Positions 1 to 10,970 of a stretch of 64,000 bases of DNA are shown piece by piece; position 1 is the first letter of the stretch; every line of letters starts with the position of its first letter. The stretch is from Allium sativum (lineage: Eukaryota; Streptophyta; Magnoliopsida; Asparagales; Amaryllidaceae). The stretch covers positions 489,826,453 through 489,890,452 of the forward strand of contig CM060923.1 of NCBI GenBank assembly GCA_030737875.1. Reading direction: 5' to 3'. A model generated the notes under the pieces. That model was not told the origin of the DNA, did no database searches, and was given only the letters and a program-made list of their open reading frames with translations. Made by a program: the position numbers and the translations under genes.

Positions 1-76
1 GCCCGACAACAAGACACAGCAGAACCAAATGAAAGAATTCATCACAGATAGGATTTAGTAATATACTACAAGAAAG

Positions 77-115
77 ACTCATTAGAGATAGGGTTAGTAA
101 TACCCTCGAATGAGT
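77..115 (+). other. Conserved 39-nt hairpin downstream of PBS, alpha copy
   Basis: Outer stem ACTCATT/AATGAGT (77-83 with 109-115), inner stem AGGGT/ACCCT (90-94 with 102-106), loop TAGTAAT. The delta copy (62156-62194) has the same length and layout, but its stems are ACTCGTT/AACGAGT and AGGAT/ATCCT, so two base pairs changed on both sides. This is where a retroelement packaging or dimerisation signal would be expected; that function is inference. Confidence 0.6.
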
Positions 116-631
116 TTGAAGAGAGTTATTTATAAAAATGAATTTATTTTTGAAAATTATATCTTATTGTTAGTATTTGAGTATTTTATTTAATATTGAA
201 TTTTGATTATCGAGTATAAGAAGATTTTGCATATATGTGTCATGCACGTATATTTAAAGTCTCAAATATACTGGGTTGATATAGAATCACACTCTAGTCG
301 CCCGGGATGATTATGATGATAGCCACAGCATATTTGTGTTTATTTTCGAGTCTCGAAAGTGGGATATCTATATGATTCCAATTGACTGGTATTAGTGCCA
401 AGAACTTAATTAGAGTTTATTGTCTGTAATTTGGCATTGGAATTATATTTTTGAGTATATATAATAGTTTTATGTTTGAAAAGCTAATCAACTAATTGAT
501 TGCTGGTTGCGATGTGTGATAATTAGTTAAACTAATAAAATATTGGAATAATAAAACCAGTATAAGAATGAAAAGGTAAATTTATCTAAATCAAATATAA
601 AGAAGAACTGAATTGAAATTTACTTCGAATA

Positions 632-655
632 ACATACATACATACATACATACAT

Positions 656-690
<35 letters not shown>
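632..690. repeat. CATA and TA microsatellites
   Basis: A CATA tetranucleotide run (about 632-658) is followed by about 15 TA dinucleotides (661-690), inside the alpha internal domain. Confidence 0.9.
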
Positions 691-693
<3 letters not shown>

Positions 694-1090
694 GACATGT
701 TATTGTGTGGAAGCTAAGAAGAGGAATAAAATTGTTTGCCTGACAAAAAGGTACATATTTACTAGATTGATTGGGTGTTATGATTTATGAGTCGATTGAA
801 AAGCCTCTTGGCTTTTCGATTTTCTTTTGATCGAGTAGAGCCCATAGAGGCTAGTTGTAGTTGTACTGATAGACCAGTACAAAGGAGGTTATGGCGAAAT
901 TTATCAAAAATTTAAGGCCTTAGCAAAATTTCGAGAAATTGGAAGGTTCTCAGAAACTGAAAAGTTAAAAAACTAGAGTCAGAAGGAAGGTTGAGTTGGT
1001 AAATTAAAGATTGAGTTGGTAAAGTAAAGGTTGAGTTGGTAAAGTAAACGACCTTCAGTTCTGTCTTCCTTTTTGGGGATGAAAAGTTTT

Positions 1091-1103
1091 AAGTGGTGGA
1101 GAT
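1091..1103 (+). other. Polypurine tract of copy alpha
   Basis: AAGTGGTGGAGAT lies immediately before the TGTAACAACCC LTR start. The same arrangement is seen at 63080-63092 (delta) and just before 9964 (E3). Confidence 0.75.
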
Positions 1104-1452
1104 TGTAACAACCCTGAATTTTGGAATCAATTAAAAAAATTAATTAATTTTAAATATTTAAAATGGTTTATTTTGAAAATTAACGACTTAAAAATTATTT
1201 AAAATGAAGTTAGAACATATATTTAAATTTTAATTAAAACGAACTCATAACGTCGCGGTAGTTTCGAAATCTGGTTTTGAACTTTAAATGATTTTACAGA
1301 ATTCAAAATAAGTTGGATTCCAAAAAAACAAGAAACGTTAAGATCTATTTAATTATATATTTCTAACAAATATAAGAAATTGACATTTCATGTTAAAAAT
1401 TGTAAGTTACGTTCAAACTAAAATTTAAAATAGTCACTATGGAATTTATTGA
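1104..1452 (+). mobile_element. Family L alpha, 3' LTR, first segment
   Basis: Starts TGTAACAACCC right after the PPT. It shares the family-L head blocks: 'GTCGCGGTAGTTTCG' near 1251 and 'AGTCACTATGGAATTTATT' near 1432. It is interrupted at 1453 by solo LTR S1 and resumes at 4361. Confidence 0.8.
1448..1452. repeat. Target-site duplication ATTGA (left of S1)
   Basis: ATTGA here and at 4356-4360 flank the TG...CA-bounded insertion 1453-4355. Confidence 0.9.
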
Positions 1453-3034
1453 TGTGACGACCGCCCATAACCCCCGCACTAAACAAGAGGAATAATGCAC
1501 TGAAAGGTGTGCCAGGCTGCTATGGACGATCATCAGAGTAGGTAAACACATCGAAACCTGTCGCAGAACTCACAGCGCAAGGATAAAATATAATAGAACA
1601 TATACAACAGGTGATAGTATTGAGGTATCATATAGCAAACTTTTGAAACTCTTTCAAACATCCAGAAAGATTATCCAACTGATATCCAAGTTTGTACATA
1701 AGGCCTCACTACAACTCTCAAGCAACTCAAACAGCGGAAACAGAAATACTAGATAGAATAAAACTGGTACGCCAGCCTCCTGCTCGTCATCGCTCAGCTT
1801 CCTCGTATCACTAAGCTCCATTACCTGTAACCTGCTACTTAGTCTGCCCATCCACAACCGGATGAACAGCCCAAGGTAATAAGAGGAGACATAAAACCTT
1901 GAGTCAGACAATAGTCTTAGTGAGCGATAATACAGCTAACAAACTTCAACAAGAAAGCATATGAGAATGGGTAAATGAACAACTTATCTACCCACATCAC
2001 CAGAGAAGAACTCAACCTTATCTTCCCCACATCGGACAGTGATAGCCTTTACCAAGCATTTCAACCATTAATCCATAGAAACCAGAACAACCATTTATTC
2101 ATGGAAAACAGAAACAACCAGCAATAGCAATCATGGCATCGAGATTATATATCTCATGCAAATCATCCTAGTCGAATTCAACATCCCTCGAATACAAGCC
2201 CCAGAGGCCGAAACCAATATCAGACAAGCACTCAAGGAACATCTACTTCGATGTTGGATAACCCACGTGAGATGGCACAAGCGAAACATCCAGCATGCAT
2301 GACAGACTCTGGCTATCACCGCCAATCCTGCTTCGAAATCATCACTATCGTATGACGGCCAACCTTGCCATATGTCAAGGGCTAATGGTAACCCCAGTTC
2401 TAGCATGAACTCCATATGCCCAACCTTCGCAATGTCCAACCTTGACAATAGGCCTTTCCCCAACAAGAAAGACCCAGGGTACTAGACCAACAACCGGTCT
2501 TTTGGGCCTTTCAACGATACCCATCGTACCCCTGCTTTGAGCCTGCTAGAAATTACGACAACGATGACTTCTCGGCCTTCGCATCTCTAATCGTCCAACC
2601 TTGACGATGTTTCATAGCTCAAGCAACCTTCTCGAGCAGCCATTATCCACCAACTCACGACCTTTGAGTTGTCACCGCATTCGTTGTTCCACCTTGATCA
2701 ACGAACACATTCACCACTTCGAGCCTTCCTACTTGAATCACCTCGAAGTCACGCCTTCACCGAACCAAAACACATCACTGCGCTGCGGCTAGGGTTCGGG
2801 GGGTTGCCCCCGAAAATATTTTTTTTCATACCTTTTTGGTTCGTACCCGGGTCGTACCCGAAAACGCACTTTTCGAAGAAACGACCCTGTTAAAACCGAC
2901 CAGCCTTGCTCCAGAACGACCAGCTAAAACCAACCAGCCTGCTCCAGAACGACCAGCTAAACCCGACCAGTATTTGCTTCCCATCCAAAACCGATCAGAA
3001 TTTACTTCCCACCCTAAACCGACCAGGATTTCCA

Positions 3035-3170
3035 GAGCGACCAACTCCTCCTGAGCGACCAGCTCCTCCTGAGCGACCAGCTCCTCCTGAGCGACCAGCT
3101 CCTCCTGAGCGACCAGCTCCTCATGAGCGACCAGCTCCTCCATAGCAACCAGCTCCTCCTGAGCGACCAA
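3035..3170. repeat. 18-bp minisatellite in S1
   Basis: Seven 18-bp units of GAGCGACCAGCTCCTCCT type run from 3035 to 3160, with a partial unit after. More degenerate GACCAG-rich sequence extends from about 2890 to 3330. Confidence 0.9.
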
Positions 3171-3966
3171 CTTTGGACCGACCCCGTCAAGACCGACCAG
3201 ATCCATTGGACCGACCAGGACCAACTCCATCCGACATGCCAACTCCCTGACTTGGTCCCCAAGCCATAATATGACCGACCACCTCTTCACGACCGACCCG
3301 ACCAGCTCCAGGACGACCAGAAACCTGCACATCTCTAATTCGACTCTGATTTCGACCAAAACTTCGCCAAACGACGAATCCGACGAAACCAGCTTATCCG
3401 ATTCATCCAAACGCAATCACAAACATGTTATGCAACCAACAATATCATCAATCTAACAATTTCCATCAAAACACATAAATTTCCCAAAACATGATAAGTG
3501 AATCATATGAACATAAAAACGGATCTAACTTGCATAATCTTGAGAAAAAACATAAAATTAACCATTTAAATTATCTAGATCAGATCCTAAGGTGATTCAT
3601 ATATAAAATGGACTTAGCATGGTGTGGATCTAAGGAAAATAACAAGGAAATGATGAAATTAACAACATAAGACCCATATACTTGCATGCATCCGAATGAG
3701 AGATGTAAATCACTCACCAATTATCCAAATCTAAGCAAAAGCAATGAAAACGCAATCCGGACAGCGAACACTTCGAATCAAACTCTTCAATCCGATGAAT
3801 TCGCCCTTGAAACGATGTAGATCTAGCCTCTTATGGTGTAGATCTTCGATTTCCCTCCTTGGATTTTGGAATTTTAATGGTGGAAAGATGTTAGAGGAAG
3901 AAGGAGATCAAAGCCTCCCCATAAGAGAATGGAAAATGCCAACCTTTCTCCATACCCCTTACCCCC

Positions 3967-3974
3967 TATTTATA
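3967..3974 (-). promoter_or_regulatory. TATA box of S1 (minus strand)
   Basis: Minus-strand CTATAAATAGG in an otherwise GC-richer stretch. This is the expected core promoter of the LTR, with the start site predicted about 30 bp further along the minus strand. Confidence 0.6.
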
Positions 3975-4355
3975 GTCTCCACCCACCCTCTAATGGGCCT
4001 TCTCCAAATCATCCCATTAGCCTTCCAAAACCTGAACAGCCAACTGAAAAACCTTAAAACAGCGATTTCTCCCAAACCGCTGAACCAAATCCTTAATGTA
4101 ACCACTCTACGGAAAGGGAATCATCAATTCCTTTCCAATGGCATAGGTCTCACCCTCTGATTCGACCTGAGTCAAAAGTTATGCCCAGTACAAGACTGAC
4201 AAGGGCAAAATGGTCACAAACAAAATCGGTAAAAATTATGGACATGTCACACATTCCCATAAGCAACATATCAAAAGATGAGAGTGATCCAACCCTCAGG
4301 GAATAAAATAAAAATATTTTACGATCTTCCGATACGTAAAATGCGGGCTGTTACA

Positions 4356-4360
4356 ATTGA
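4356..4360. repeat. Target-site duplication ATTGA (right of S1)
   Basis: Second copy of ATTGA, immediately after the S1 terminus. Confidence 0.9.
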
Positions 4361-4885
4361 TACCTTAATATTATTTAATCCCTTAAAAATAGCGATTTTG
4401 CAAACGATCTCCATTTTCGACAAACCAATTTTGTTGAATCTAGAATATCAAATTATTGTCAGCTTTAAAATTTCAAGTCAATAGGAATTCATATGTAAGC
4501 GTGGTAAATTTAAATGCAAGTTCAATTTTAGTTGTAAATTTAGTAGGTTAGAAATAAGGTCGTTTTTCAAACATAGCCAGATTTTAAATTTCGTAATTTT
4601 TGGAGCTAGTATGTAGTCGTGGTAAATTAAAATGTACGTTTAAATTCAATGTTTAGTGTTGTATTTTAATTTTGATAAATAATGATCAAAACGATCGAAT
4701 CAACTTATGAAACATACCCCATTGTGTCCGGAATGGAGGTATTTGGCTAGGGGCAAAAGTCGTTGGGGTCCGTTTGGAGTTCGGAACATTAAACAAATAG
4801 CGTTGGAATTTAATATTATTAAAATATTATATATATATACACATATGTGTATATATATATATTTATCCAAACCCTAATTCTTCAC
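4361..4885 (+). mobile_element. Family L alpha, 3' LTR, second segment
   Basis: Resumes the alpha LTR after S1. It carries the family-L blocks 'AAATAGCGATTTTGCAAACG' (near 4387) and 'CCATTGTGTCCGGAATGG' (near 4719), which match delta near 55410 and 55790. It is cut at 4886 by T1. The rest of this LTR does not reappear in the window. Confidence 0.75.
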
Positions 4886-6467
4886 TGTGACTACCAAAAT
4901 TAACTCAGAAGCAGGCTGACAGTGAAGGGGTAGCGGATGGACACAAGCACAGAAGGATTCCCCGGAAGTAAAAGCCAAATACAAGGAGGAACCGAGAGCA
5001 TAAGGAAATACCCAAAGGTTGTGCAACCGACACCATCCCAGAAGGTAGGATTCAAGCAACATACAAAAGAGGAAGTACCGGCAGGGTGGTCCCAGTATAG
5101 TGGATGGGTAACGGAAGATCATCTAAGTTAGAAGTTAAGAAAGAGGAAGGAGAAATCTCCGCTAATTGATACCTATGGAGATGGAAGGACTATCGGGGTT
5201 AACCTACTTAATACCGATACATTAGGAGACGAAGGCATCAAGAATACCAAGATTAAAGCACACAGAGATTATTCGGAACCAGCTTTTGAATCATCTGATG
5301 AATAAACACCAAAAGGTTGCATTAATAAACAACAGGAAAATCACCAGAAGCAAACTTCCGGAAGGCCAAGATACACTCGAAAGCTCCACCAAAAGGCAAA
5401 CCGGAACCCTAGAAGGGATATGAGCTATCCACACTAACCTACTTGGTACCAACACCGACAGGGGTCCGAACCGGCCGTTATCCACATACATCACGAGGGC
5501 AAGCTCCTCAAAGTATTCACAAGAAGAACGGAAGCCTACATCCGAAAGCCTGCATCCAAAAGCCATAACCGAGAGCATAAAATCCTCCGGAAGCTATCTA
5601 CACTGGAAACCATATGTCAATCACAAAGGAGCTCCGATTGGCCGGGACCATTATGCTTAAAGCTATAATCCGCACCACAAAAGCAGCCGGAAGCCAAGGC
5701 ATTCAAAACCAAGAGGGAAAGAGACCTACCTAAGCTCTTGTTGGCCCAATAGCCCAATAGTAGAAGGGCCACTGAATTCTCTATAAATAAGACCCCATGG
5801 GTCACATTTTGGGGGCGATTCTCCGATTCTCATTCTTGTATTCTTTTTCTACAGAGAAAACCCTAATTCTTCGATCGATTTGGGTATTTCTACTATACTA
5901 TTCAATTATTCTGAATCAAAGATCAATAAAGAGTGAATTAATACTTATAGTATTTCCTTATAAGTTTGCCATATGATTTCTTAATTATTGTTGCCACGAC
6001 TTACTATCTGTTTTCTACTTATGCATGGATTTTTGTCCAAACCTAGACCCTTCTGCAAGCTAGGTGAAGCACCCCTTCCTACAAGCCTAGACCTTTCTGC
6101 AAGCTTAGTGCAGAACCCCCTTCCTACAAACCTGAGCCTTTCTGCAAGTTTAGTGCAGAACCCCCTTCCTACAAACCAGAGCCCTTCTGCAAGGTCAGTG
6201 TAGACCCCCTTTTTCTACAAATCGTTAAGTCCCTTGCTAAGTATTATGCTTAGGAATCCCTCATCCCAAGGTAACTATTGGTTTTTGAATCGCTTAAGCG
6301 TGATGCTCACCCCATTGAGGGAAGAGTAACTATTCTTTCGAATTCTAAACCTTGATATCTAGGAAATGGTGAACTAACTCGTGCTTACAAAGGATAAACA
6401 ACCCATTTCCCCACTAGGTCCACTTCCATAAAACTATCTCCGGTGTTGACAAAAAATATCATTAACA
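4886..6467 (+). mobile_element. T1: 5' LTR of a Tat-like gypsy element
   Basis: 1582 bp, starting TGTGACTACC and ending ATTAACA. It is the reverse complement of the T2 LTRs at 15196-16616 and 24243-25340. A TATA box lies at 5782-5789, and a PBS and gag remnant follow it. Degenerate direct repeats of about 48 bp, with 'CTTCCTACAAACC', run at 6050-6220. The preceding pentamer is TTCAC; the partner TSD would lie beyond the window because later insertions interrupt T1. Confidence 0.8.
5782..5789 (+). promoter_or_regulatory. TATA box of T1 LTR
   Basis: CTCTATAAATAAGACCCC. The same box occurs on the minus strand in both T2 LTRs (15745-15752 and 24783-24790), so it is conserved in the family. Confidence 0.7.
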
Positions 6468-6470
6468 TTT

Positions 6471-6487
6471 TGGCACTAGGAGGTGGG
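6471..6487 (+). other. Primer-binding site of T1
   Basis: TGGCACTAGGAGGTGGG starts 3 nt after the LTR end. Its complement ends in ...GTGCCA, as a tRNA 3' end does, and continues into GGTTCAAGCC, which resembles a tRNA T-arm. The T2 copy (24222-24239) has decayed to TAGCACTAGAAGAAGGGC. The tRNA is not identified; it is neither the iMet nor the Asp PBS seen in many plant gypsy elements. Confidence 0.65.
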
Positions 6488-6615
6488 CTTGAACCTCCGA
6501 CCTTGTGGTTTACAATCACATATCTACCTGTGCTGTTCCGTAACCGGTTGGACTAAGCTTTGAAGAAGAAGACATCATGAATTAAAGGTCTCTATGAGTT
6601 ACTAATGAGTTTCCC

Positions 6616-7394
6616 ATGGTTAGGTCATGTATTAACGAGCCGTGGGCAGCCGAGAGGTTTAAGTTAGAAACCTTGCATATTCAAGGAAAAGAGAAAGATA
6701 CAAAGCCTTATGATCTCAATCGATGGAGCATTAACCCCTTCCATTTAGGACCAACTCCAATCTTTTCCCTAAACCATTCCTTAACGGAAGGATATAATCC
6801 CTTTCTTCGTATCAAAGAGGCTATCCAAACACAGGCTAGAGGAACAATATTTGGACAGAAGGTCGAGAAAACTTCCACTCCTCTTACTATAGAAAGGGCT
6901 GAAAGAGATATGACCCAATATCAAAAGGAAACTAAAAGAATGTTTAGGAACGAAGAGGGGATAACAAAATCAAGTGGTGAAAAGGTCAACCTTCAGCATC
7001 GAAAGAAGGCTTTCAGATCAAGATTACCAAAGGGTTGTAAGCTAACAATGTCAGTTGAGGCATCAACTTCCTAACCAAACACGAGTTAAACTTTTGGGCG
7101 TCATTAAAGAAGAAGCCCAAAAATGAAGTTAAGTTAGAAGGGCCTTAGTTCTACTACCATATGGTAAATGGACACGAAACCAAACATTGCAAGGTTTTAG
7201 AGGGAATGCTTATCAACTTCTTAAGCCAAGGAAAACTACAAAAATATGTAAAGAAAGAATATATAGCTACAGCAAAAAGTTCTTTAAGAAAGAAGAGTTG
7301 TCTACATGATTACAAAGATGGAAATCCCCTCAAGCTTGAAATGACCAAAGATAGGTCAAACCACAAACGGATTAAAAACCCTTGTCACCGCTAA
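6616..7394 (+). pseudogene. gag: Tat-like gag remnant of T1
   Basis: An open frame of 152 codons (6616-7074) starts about 130 bp after the PBS. A second frame (about 7152-7394) holds a gag C-terminal signature, YYHMVNGHETKHC followed by KVLEGMLINFLSQGKLQKYV. This matches the pattern of Tat/Athila-type gags, 'C-x-Y-H-x(3)-G-H-x-T-x(2)-C' then a helix with 'G-x-L-x-x-Y/F-V'. T2 has the homologous HYHMANGHETNHC on the minus strand near 23540. In T1 a stop precedes the motif (GP-stop-FYYH), and a frame change and stops separate the two halves, so it is broken. The product would be the capsid/nucleocapsid protein. The N-terminal half is not recognised on its own. Confidence 0.6.
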
Positions 7395-8087
7395 GTTTTC
7401 CAGGGCAAGGCACCACCCGGAGGATTGGGGGGGTCATGTGTTAGTCTTTCTCCATGCCCAAATCAAAGGGGGCTAGGTTAAAGCATCAAAAGCATAAGCC
7501 TTCGTTTCACACTAGAAATGGTCATGGCGGAGCATCTAAAATTAGCATGCCCTGCCTCTGCTCGCAAAAGAGTATGCCCTGGCTCTGCTATGAACTAAGC
7601 ACGTCTTACCTATGCTTGTAAAAGAGCACGTCCTACCTCTGCTTATGTTCCGCGTTACCCGCAGAAGGCAACACAAACCCCTATCATCGCCTACGATGGT
7701 CAGGATAGGACACTCCTTGGAGGGGGGTGGTGTGTTAGCTCGATCAGTACCTACGATGGTTAGAATAGAGCTTAAAAAGAGTACGCCTTAATTTCGTGTC
7801 TATGATGGCCCAGTTTAAGTTTCTAAGACCTTATCATCGCATACGATGGTCAGGATAAGGCGCTTCTTAGAGGGAGGCCGGGTAAGTCCATTGGGCCCTG
7901 GTTGTGGATAAGCTAGCCAAGCGCACCGGATGCACAGGCCCAAAGATTGGCCAACAAAGAACGTAAATCCTCTGCTTTGACATCAAAATGCCAGAGAGTG
8001 GCTCCAGAAGCCAATACAACCTCTACTTCATTAATCAAACCGAAAGGGGGTACCAAAACATTAATACCAAAAGTGGATTTCTGGTTC
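7395..8087 (+). mobile_element. T1 non-coding spacer after gag
   Basis: Non-coding. It holds repeated blocks of 'CCTACGATGGTCAGGATA' type at about 7687, 7750 and 7840, plus CTCTGC-rich units at 7553-7640. It is the reverse complement of T2 at about 22640-23290. It ends where a family-L LTR start (TGTAACGTCC) joins at 8088. Confidence 0.6.
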
Positions 8088-8317
8088 TGTAACGTCCTAG
8101 ATTTTTGAACATTAGTTACGAATATTTAACTCTGTTTTATATACTGATTTGGGAGTTATAAATGGATTTATAATATATAATCGTTTATATAATGAAGTTG
8201 AACATTAAATTTTTATTTAATTATAATCCGAGCTCGAAATGACGAGGTAGTTCGAAATTTACGATTTAAACCTAAATTGAATATACTGAGTCAAATTTCT
8301 ATGAAATAAGAACTAAA
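8088..8317 (+). mobile_element. E3: remnant of a family-L LTR head
   Basis: Begins TGTAACGTCC and carries the family head block 'GAGCTCGAAATGACGAGGTA', nearly identical to the block near 10246 in the E3 3' LTR. Similarity stops after 'TTTCTATGAAATAAGAAC'. Probably the start of the 5' LTR of a deletion derivative whose 3' LTR is 9964-14640. The flanks GGTTC and GAATG do not match, so no TSD is retained. Confidence 0.55.
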
Positions 8318-9591
8318 CAAACAATACGAAGTAAAGATGCAAACAGTCTATGAATACGATGAGATACAAGGCCCAGGCAAAGAAACTGTGCCATGTAGTG
8401 TACAACGGCTATAGAGCAACAATAGGTCGTAGGAAGCAAGTAAAAGATTAAGGACAAGGGACCAATGTGGATTGGTGTACGCAGTAAAAGCAACCCAACA
8501 AAATTACATTTCACCACTTCCTATTTAATCTCGTTCATACAAGTTACCAAATACTGGATGTGTCAGCGAGAATCCCAATTGCAGATTCTTACACTTAAAA
8601 ACTATAAACTGTGCATACAATTTTGCTTTTATATATTGTAACGAATAGGACAATAACTTAATGGCAAAACAAAGGGATAAATTGCAAACTTATGTTCAGA
8701 TTGTAGTAAACAAATAAAACACAAATAATATAAACTACACCAGCAGACACAGAAAGACAAACACAGCTTTTTCCTACCCAAATTTTTGTTTCTTCCTTCC
8801 CCAGATCATTACGCTGCCATCCTTCTTTTCATGCCAAGGAAGATTTTTATCTTAGCTGACCAAGCCTATTCCTGCAAGCCTATATTACATGTTGCAACCT
8901 CTCTGAACAATGAAGACACACGCACATGTCCTTATACATATTGAAATTACGTTAAACTTATCCTATCACCTCTTTCCATCTATATATACTTAGTCTTGTC
9001 TCCTCATCTTTTTGTTCTTCCCCTGCTAAATCAGGTAACCATTCCTTCACCGCTCAAAAACGGAACCATCCACTTTATACTTTTTAAAACCCCTCAACAC
9101 GTGTTAGACCAAATTTTATCATACATATGCTCCAATTTAGAACAGATTGGTGATCAAAGTGGGGTTGACTCAAGGATTTTGTTTTAAATTTGTTTTGGGA
9201 AAACAAGTTGTGTTGAATTTCAAAAAGGAAAATTTGATTTTTGAAAGAGGTAAACTTTTTAAAAACTTCCAGGAAGAAAAGGTTGTCTGAATTTAAACAA
9301 ATTAAAGTAAAATTTGTAAAATCCAATAGAATTGGGATTGAATTAAAAGCTAGTTAAGTAAAAATCATATTGAAATAGATTGATGTTAAGTGGAATTAGA
9401 CTTGATTAGAGATAATCTGGAATTATATTGGACTGGTGAGTTATGGATTTGGAATCGAGAATAAAACTCGAATTTGAAATGATATCTGGCTTGGATAAGC
9501 GAATGGTTGTGTTGAGGATAAAGTGATCAGAGTTTGATTAAATTGATATGGGTATATGTTGGATTGATAAAAGGTTGAAAGTAGTCGAGTT
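8318..9591. other. Unassigned AT-rich stretch within E3
   Basis: No gene, PBS or LTR end is recognised. A TATA-like CTATATATACT (8980-8990) is followed by a pyrimidine-rich stretch, as in LTR promoters, so part of this may be LTR sequence that diverged or was replaced. Confidence 0.3.
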
Positions 9592-9963
9592 GATATGCCC
9601 GACAAAAAGGTACAAGTTTATATTTGATTTAAGCATGAGATTTATGAGCCGAACCGGCAAGCCGCTTGGCTGTTTGATTTTCTTTTGGGTTGGAGAAGGC
9701 CTAGAGAGGCGAGTTGTGGTTTTACCGATAGGGCTGTACAAAGAAGGTTATGGCGAAATTTTCCGAAAATTTTAAGTGTTAGAAAATTTTCAGAATTCTT
9801 GAAAATTTTAATTAGTCGGAATGAATAAATATTTTAGTCGATATTAATTGGTTCTATTGAAATCAAAAATAAGGAGTAAACAAATCTTAGGAATTCCAAT
9901 CGATAGGGTTTGTTTTCTACCTTAGCAATTTCAAGGACGAAATTATTTTAAGTGGGGAAGAAT
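9592..9963 (+). mobile_element. E3: 3' end of family-L internal domain with PPT
   Basis: Shares the 'TGCCCGACAAAAAGGTACA' block (9595), the 'AAGCCGCTTGGCTGTTTGAT' block and the 'GGTTATGGCGAAATTTTCCG' block with alpha (1-1103) and delta (62750-63000). It ends in AAGTGGGGAAGAA (9951-9963), the PPT abutting the LTR. The small frame at 9548-9775 lies in this conserved DNA, but the other copies do not keep it as a protein. Confidence 0.75.
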
Positions 9964-10962
9964 GTAATGACCCGTATTTTTCATGGTATAATAATTAATT
10001 TATTTAATTATTTAAAAGGTGATTAAAAGGATTTAATGGTCGTTAATTAAATAATAGTGAATATTTAATTTAAAATAATAATTAAATAATATATTTAATT
10101 CTGGAATAATCAGGATTGGCTGAAATGGCGATATGGTGTGAATCGGGGAATTCAAAATATAAAATTCAGTTTAATATTGAATTACGATAACGAATATATT
10201 TAAATAATGATCGTTGAATGTATAAATTATAATATAATTATAATCGAGCTCGAAATGACGCGGTAGTTCGCGATTTGGCGATTCGAACTTTAAACGAGTA
10301 TACAGAAGCCGTTTTAAATCGGATTTCTATGAAACAAGAAACGTTAGGAGCTGGTGGAGTATATTTTTCTAGTGGAAGAGAAACATCGAGATTTCATCAT
10401 GTAGATTTTGATTTATGTCCAAATCAAATTTTAGAATAGTCGCTGTGGAATTCCTTTTTAAACTAGTAACGCTTTATTTACGTTATAAAAGGGTTTTCAA
10501 TATATTTGAATATCGGGTTTGATTTTAGATAAAGTTCTTTTGAGATGTTGTGATAATTAAATTTTTAGAATTTTATTGTAATTTTTAATTAATTAAATAA
10601 GCAACTTTTATTTCGGAGTGTATTGCACCCTGTATCAATATTTTGGGGTTTCAAAATATGAGTTAACCTACCGACGTTTTTACATTTTTGGGATCATGGG
10701 CCATCGCTGATTTCAACGGTATGTTTATTTCTGTCTCTAGCAGTTCGTAAACAAACGAAATTTCATGAAATGAAGTACCCTAAATATCTAAATATCCTAG
10801 TATGATACTAAGCCTCATTATATCATATTTCTGATAAAACAATTGGCCACACACCCCCTTTCTTAGCCACATCCTTTCTCTCCTTCTTCAAGGATGTGGA
10901 GACCGAATCCTCCATAGAAAAATTCACCAACAAAGATCCAAACAAAACTCAAATAAAAACAC

Positions 10963-10970
10963 TATAAATA
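10963..10970 (+). promoter_or_regulatory. TATA box of E3 LTR
   Basis: ACTATAAATACCC, followed by a CT-rich leader. Confidence 0.65.

Larger units (their letters stand above)
1..1103 (+). mobile_element. Family L copy alpha: non-coding internal domain (3' part)
   Basis: This stretch aligns in order with 62083-63092, the internal domain of copy delta. Shared blocks are a post-PBS hairpin, a 'TGCCTGACAAAAAGGTACA' block near 740, an 'AGGTTATGGCGAAATTT' block near 885 and a 'TTTGGGGATGAAAAG' block before the polypurine tract. It ends in a PPT directly followed by a TGTAACAACCC LTR start, so the strand is plus. No reading frame looks coding, so I read it as the interior of a non-autonomous LTR retrotransposon. 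The PBS and 5' LTR lie left of the window. Class is confident; which autonomous element drives it is inference. Confidence 0.8.
1453..4355 (-). mobile_element. S1: solo LTR of a gypsy-type element
   Basis: A 2903 bp insertion with TG/CA termini and a perfect 5-bp TSD. Read on the minus strand it starts TGTAACAGCCCGCATTTT, a typical gypsy LTR start, and ends in ...GTCGTCACA. It has a TATA box on the minus strand (3967-3974) and an 18-bp minisatellite. No internal domain, PBS or PPT accompanies it, so it is a solo LTR left by LTR-LTR recombination. Open frames inside it (2131-2466, 2826-3416, 3744-4160) show no family and partly come from the minisatellite. The autonomous parent is not identified. 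Confidence 0.85.

Noticed and set aside
2826..3416. 196-codon minus-strand frame in S1
   Set aside because: Created by the 18-bp minisatellite; frames are open on both strands, no family was recognised, and it lies in a solo LTR.
6471..6550. Possible tRNA gene on the minus strand
   Set aside because: The T-arm and acceptor-like parts belong to a PBS. No matching 5' acceptor strand or good D-arm was found, and the anticodon stem is imperfect.
9548..9775. 75-codon frame in the E3 internal block
   Set aside because: The DNA block is conserved in alpha and delta, but the reading frame is not kept open there, so conservation is at the nucleotide level.
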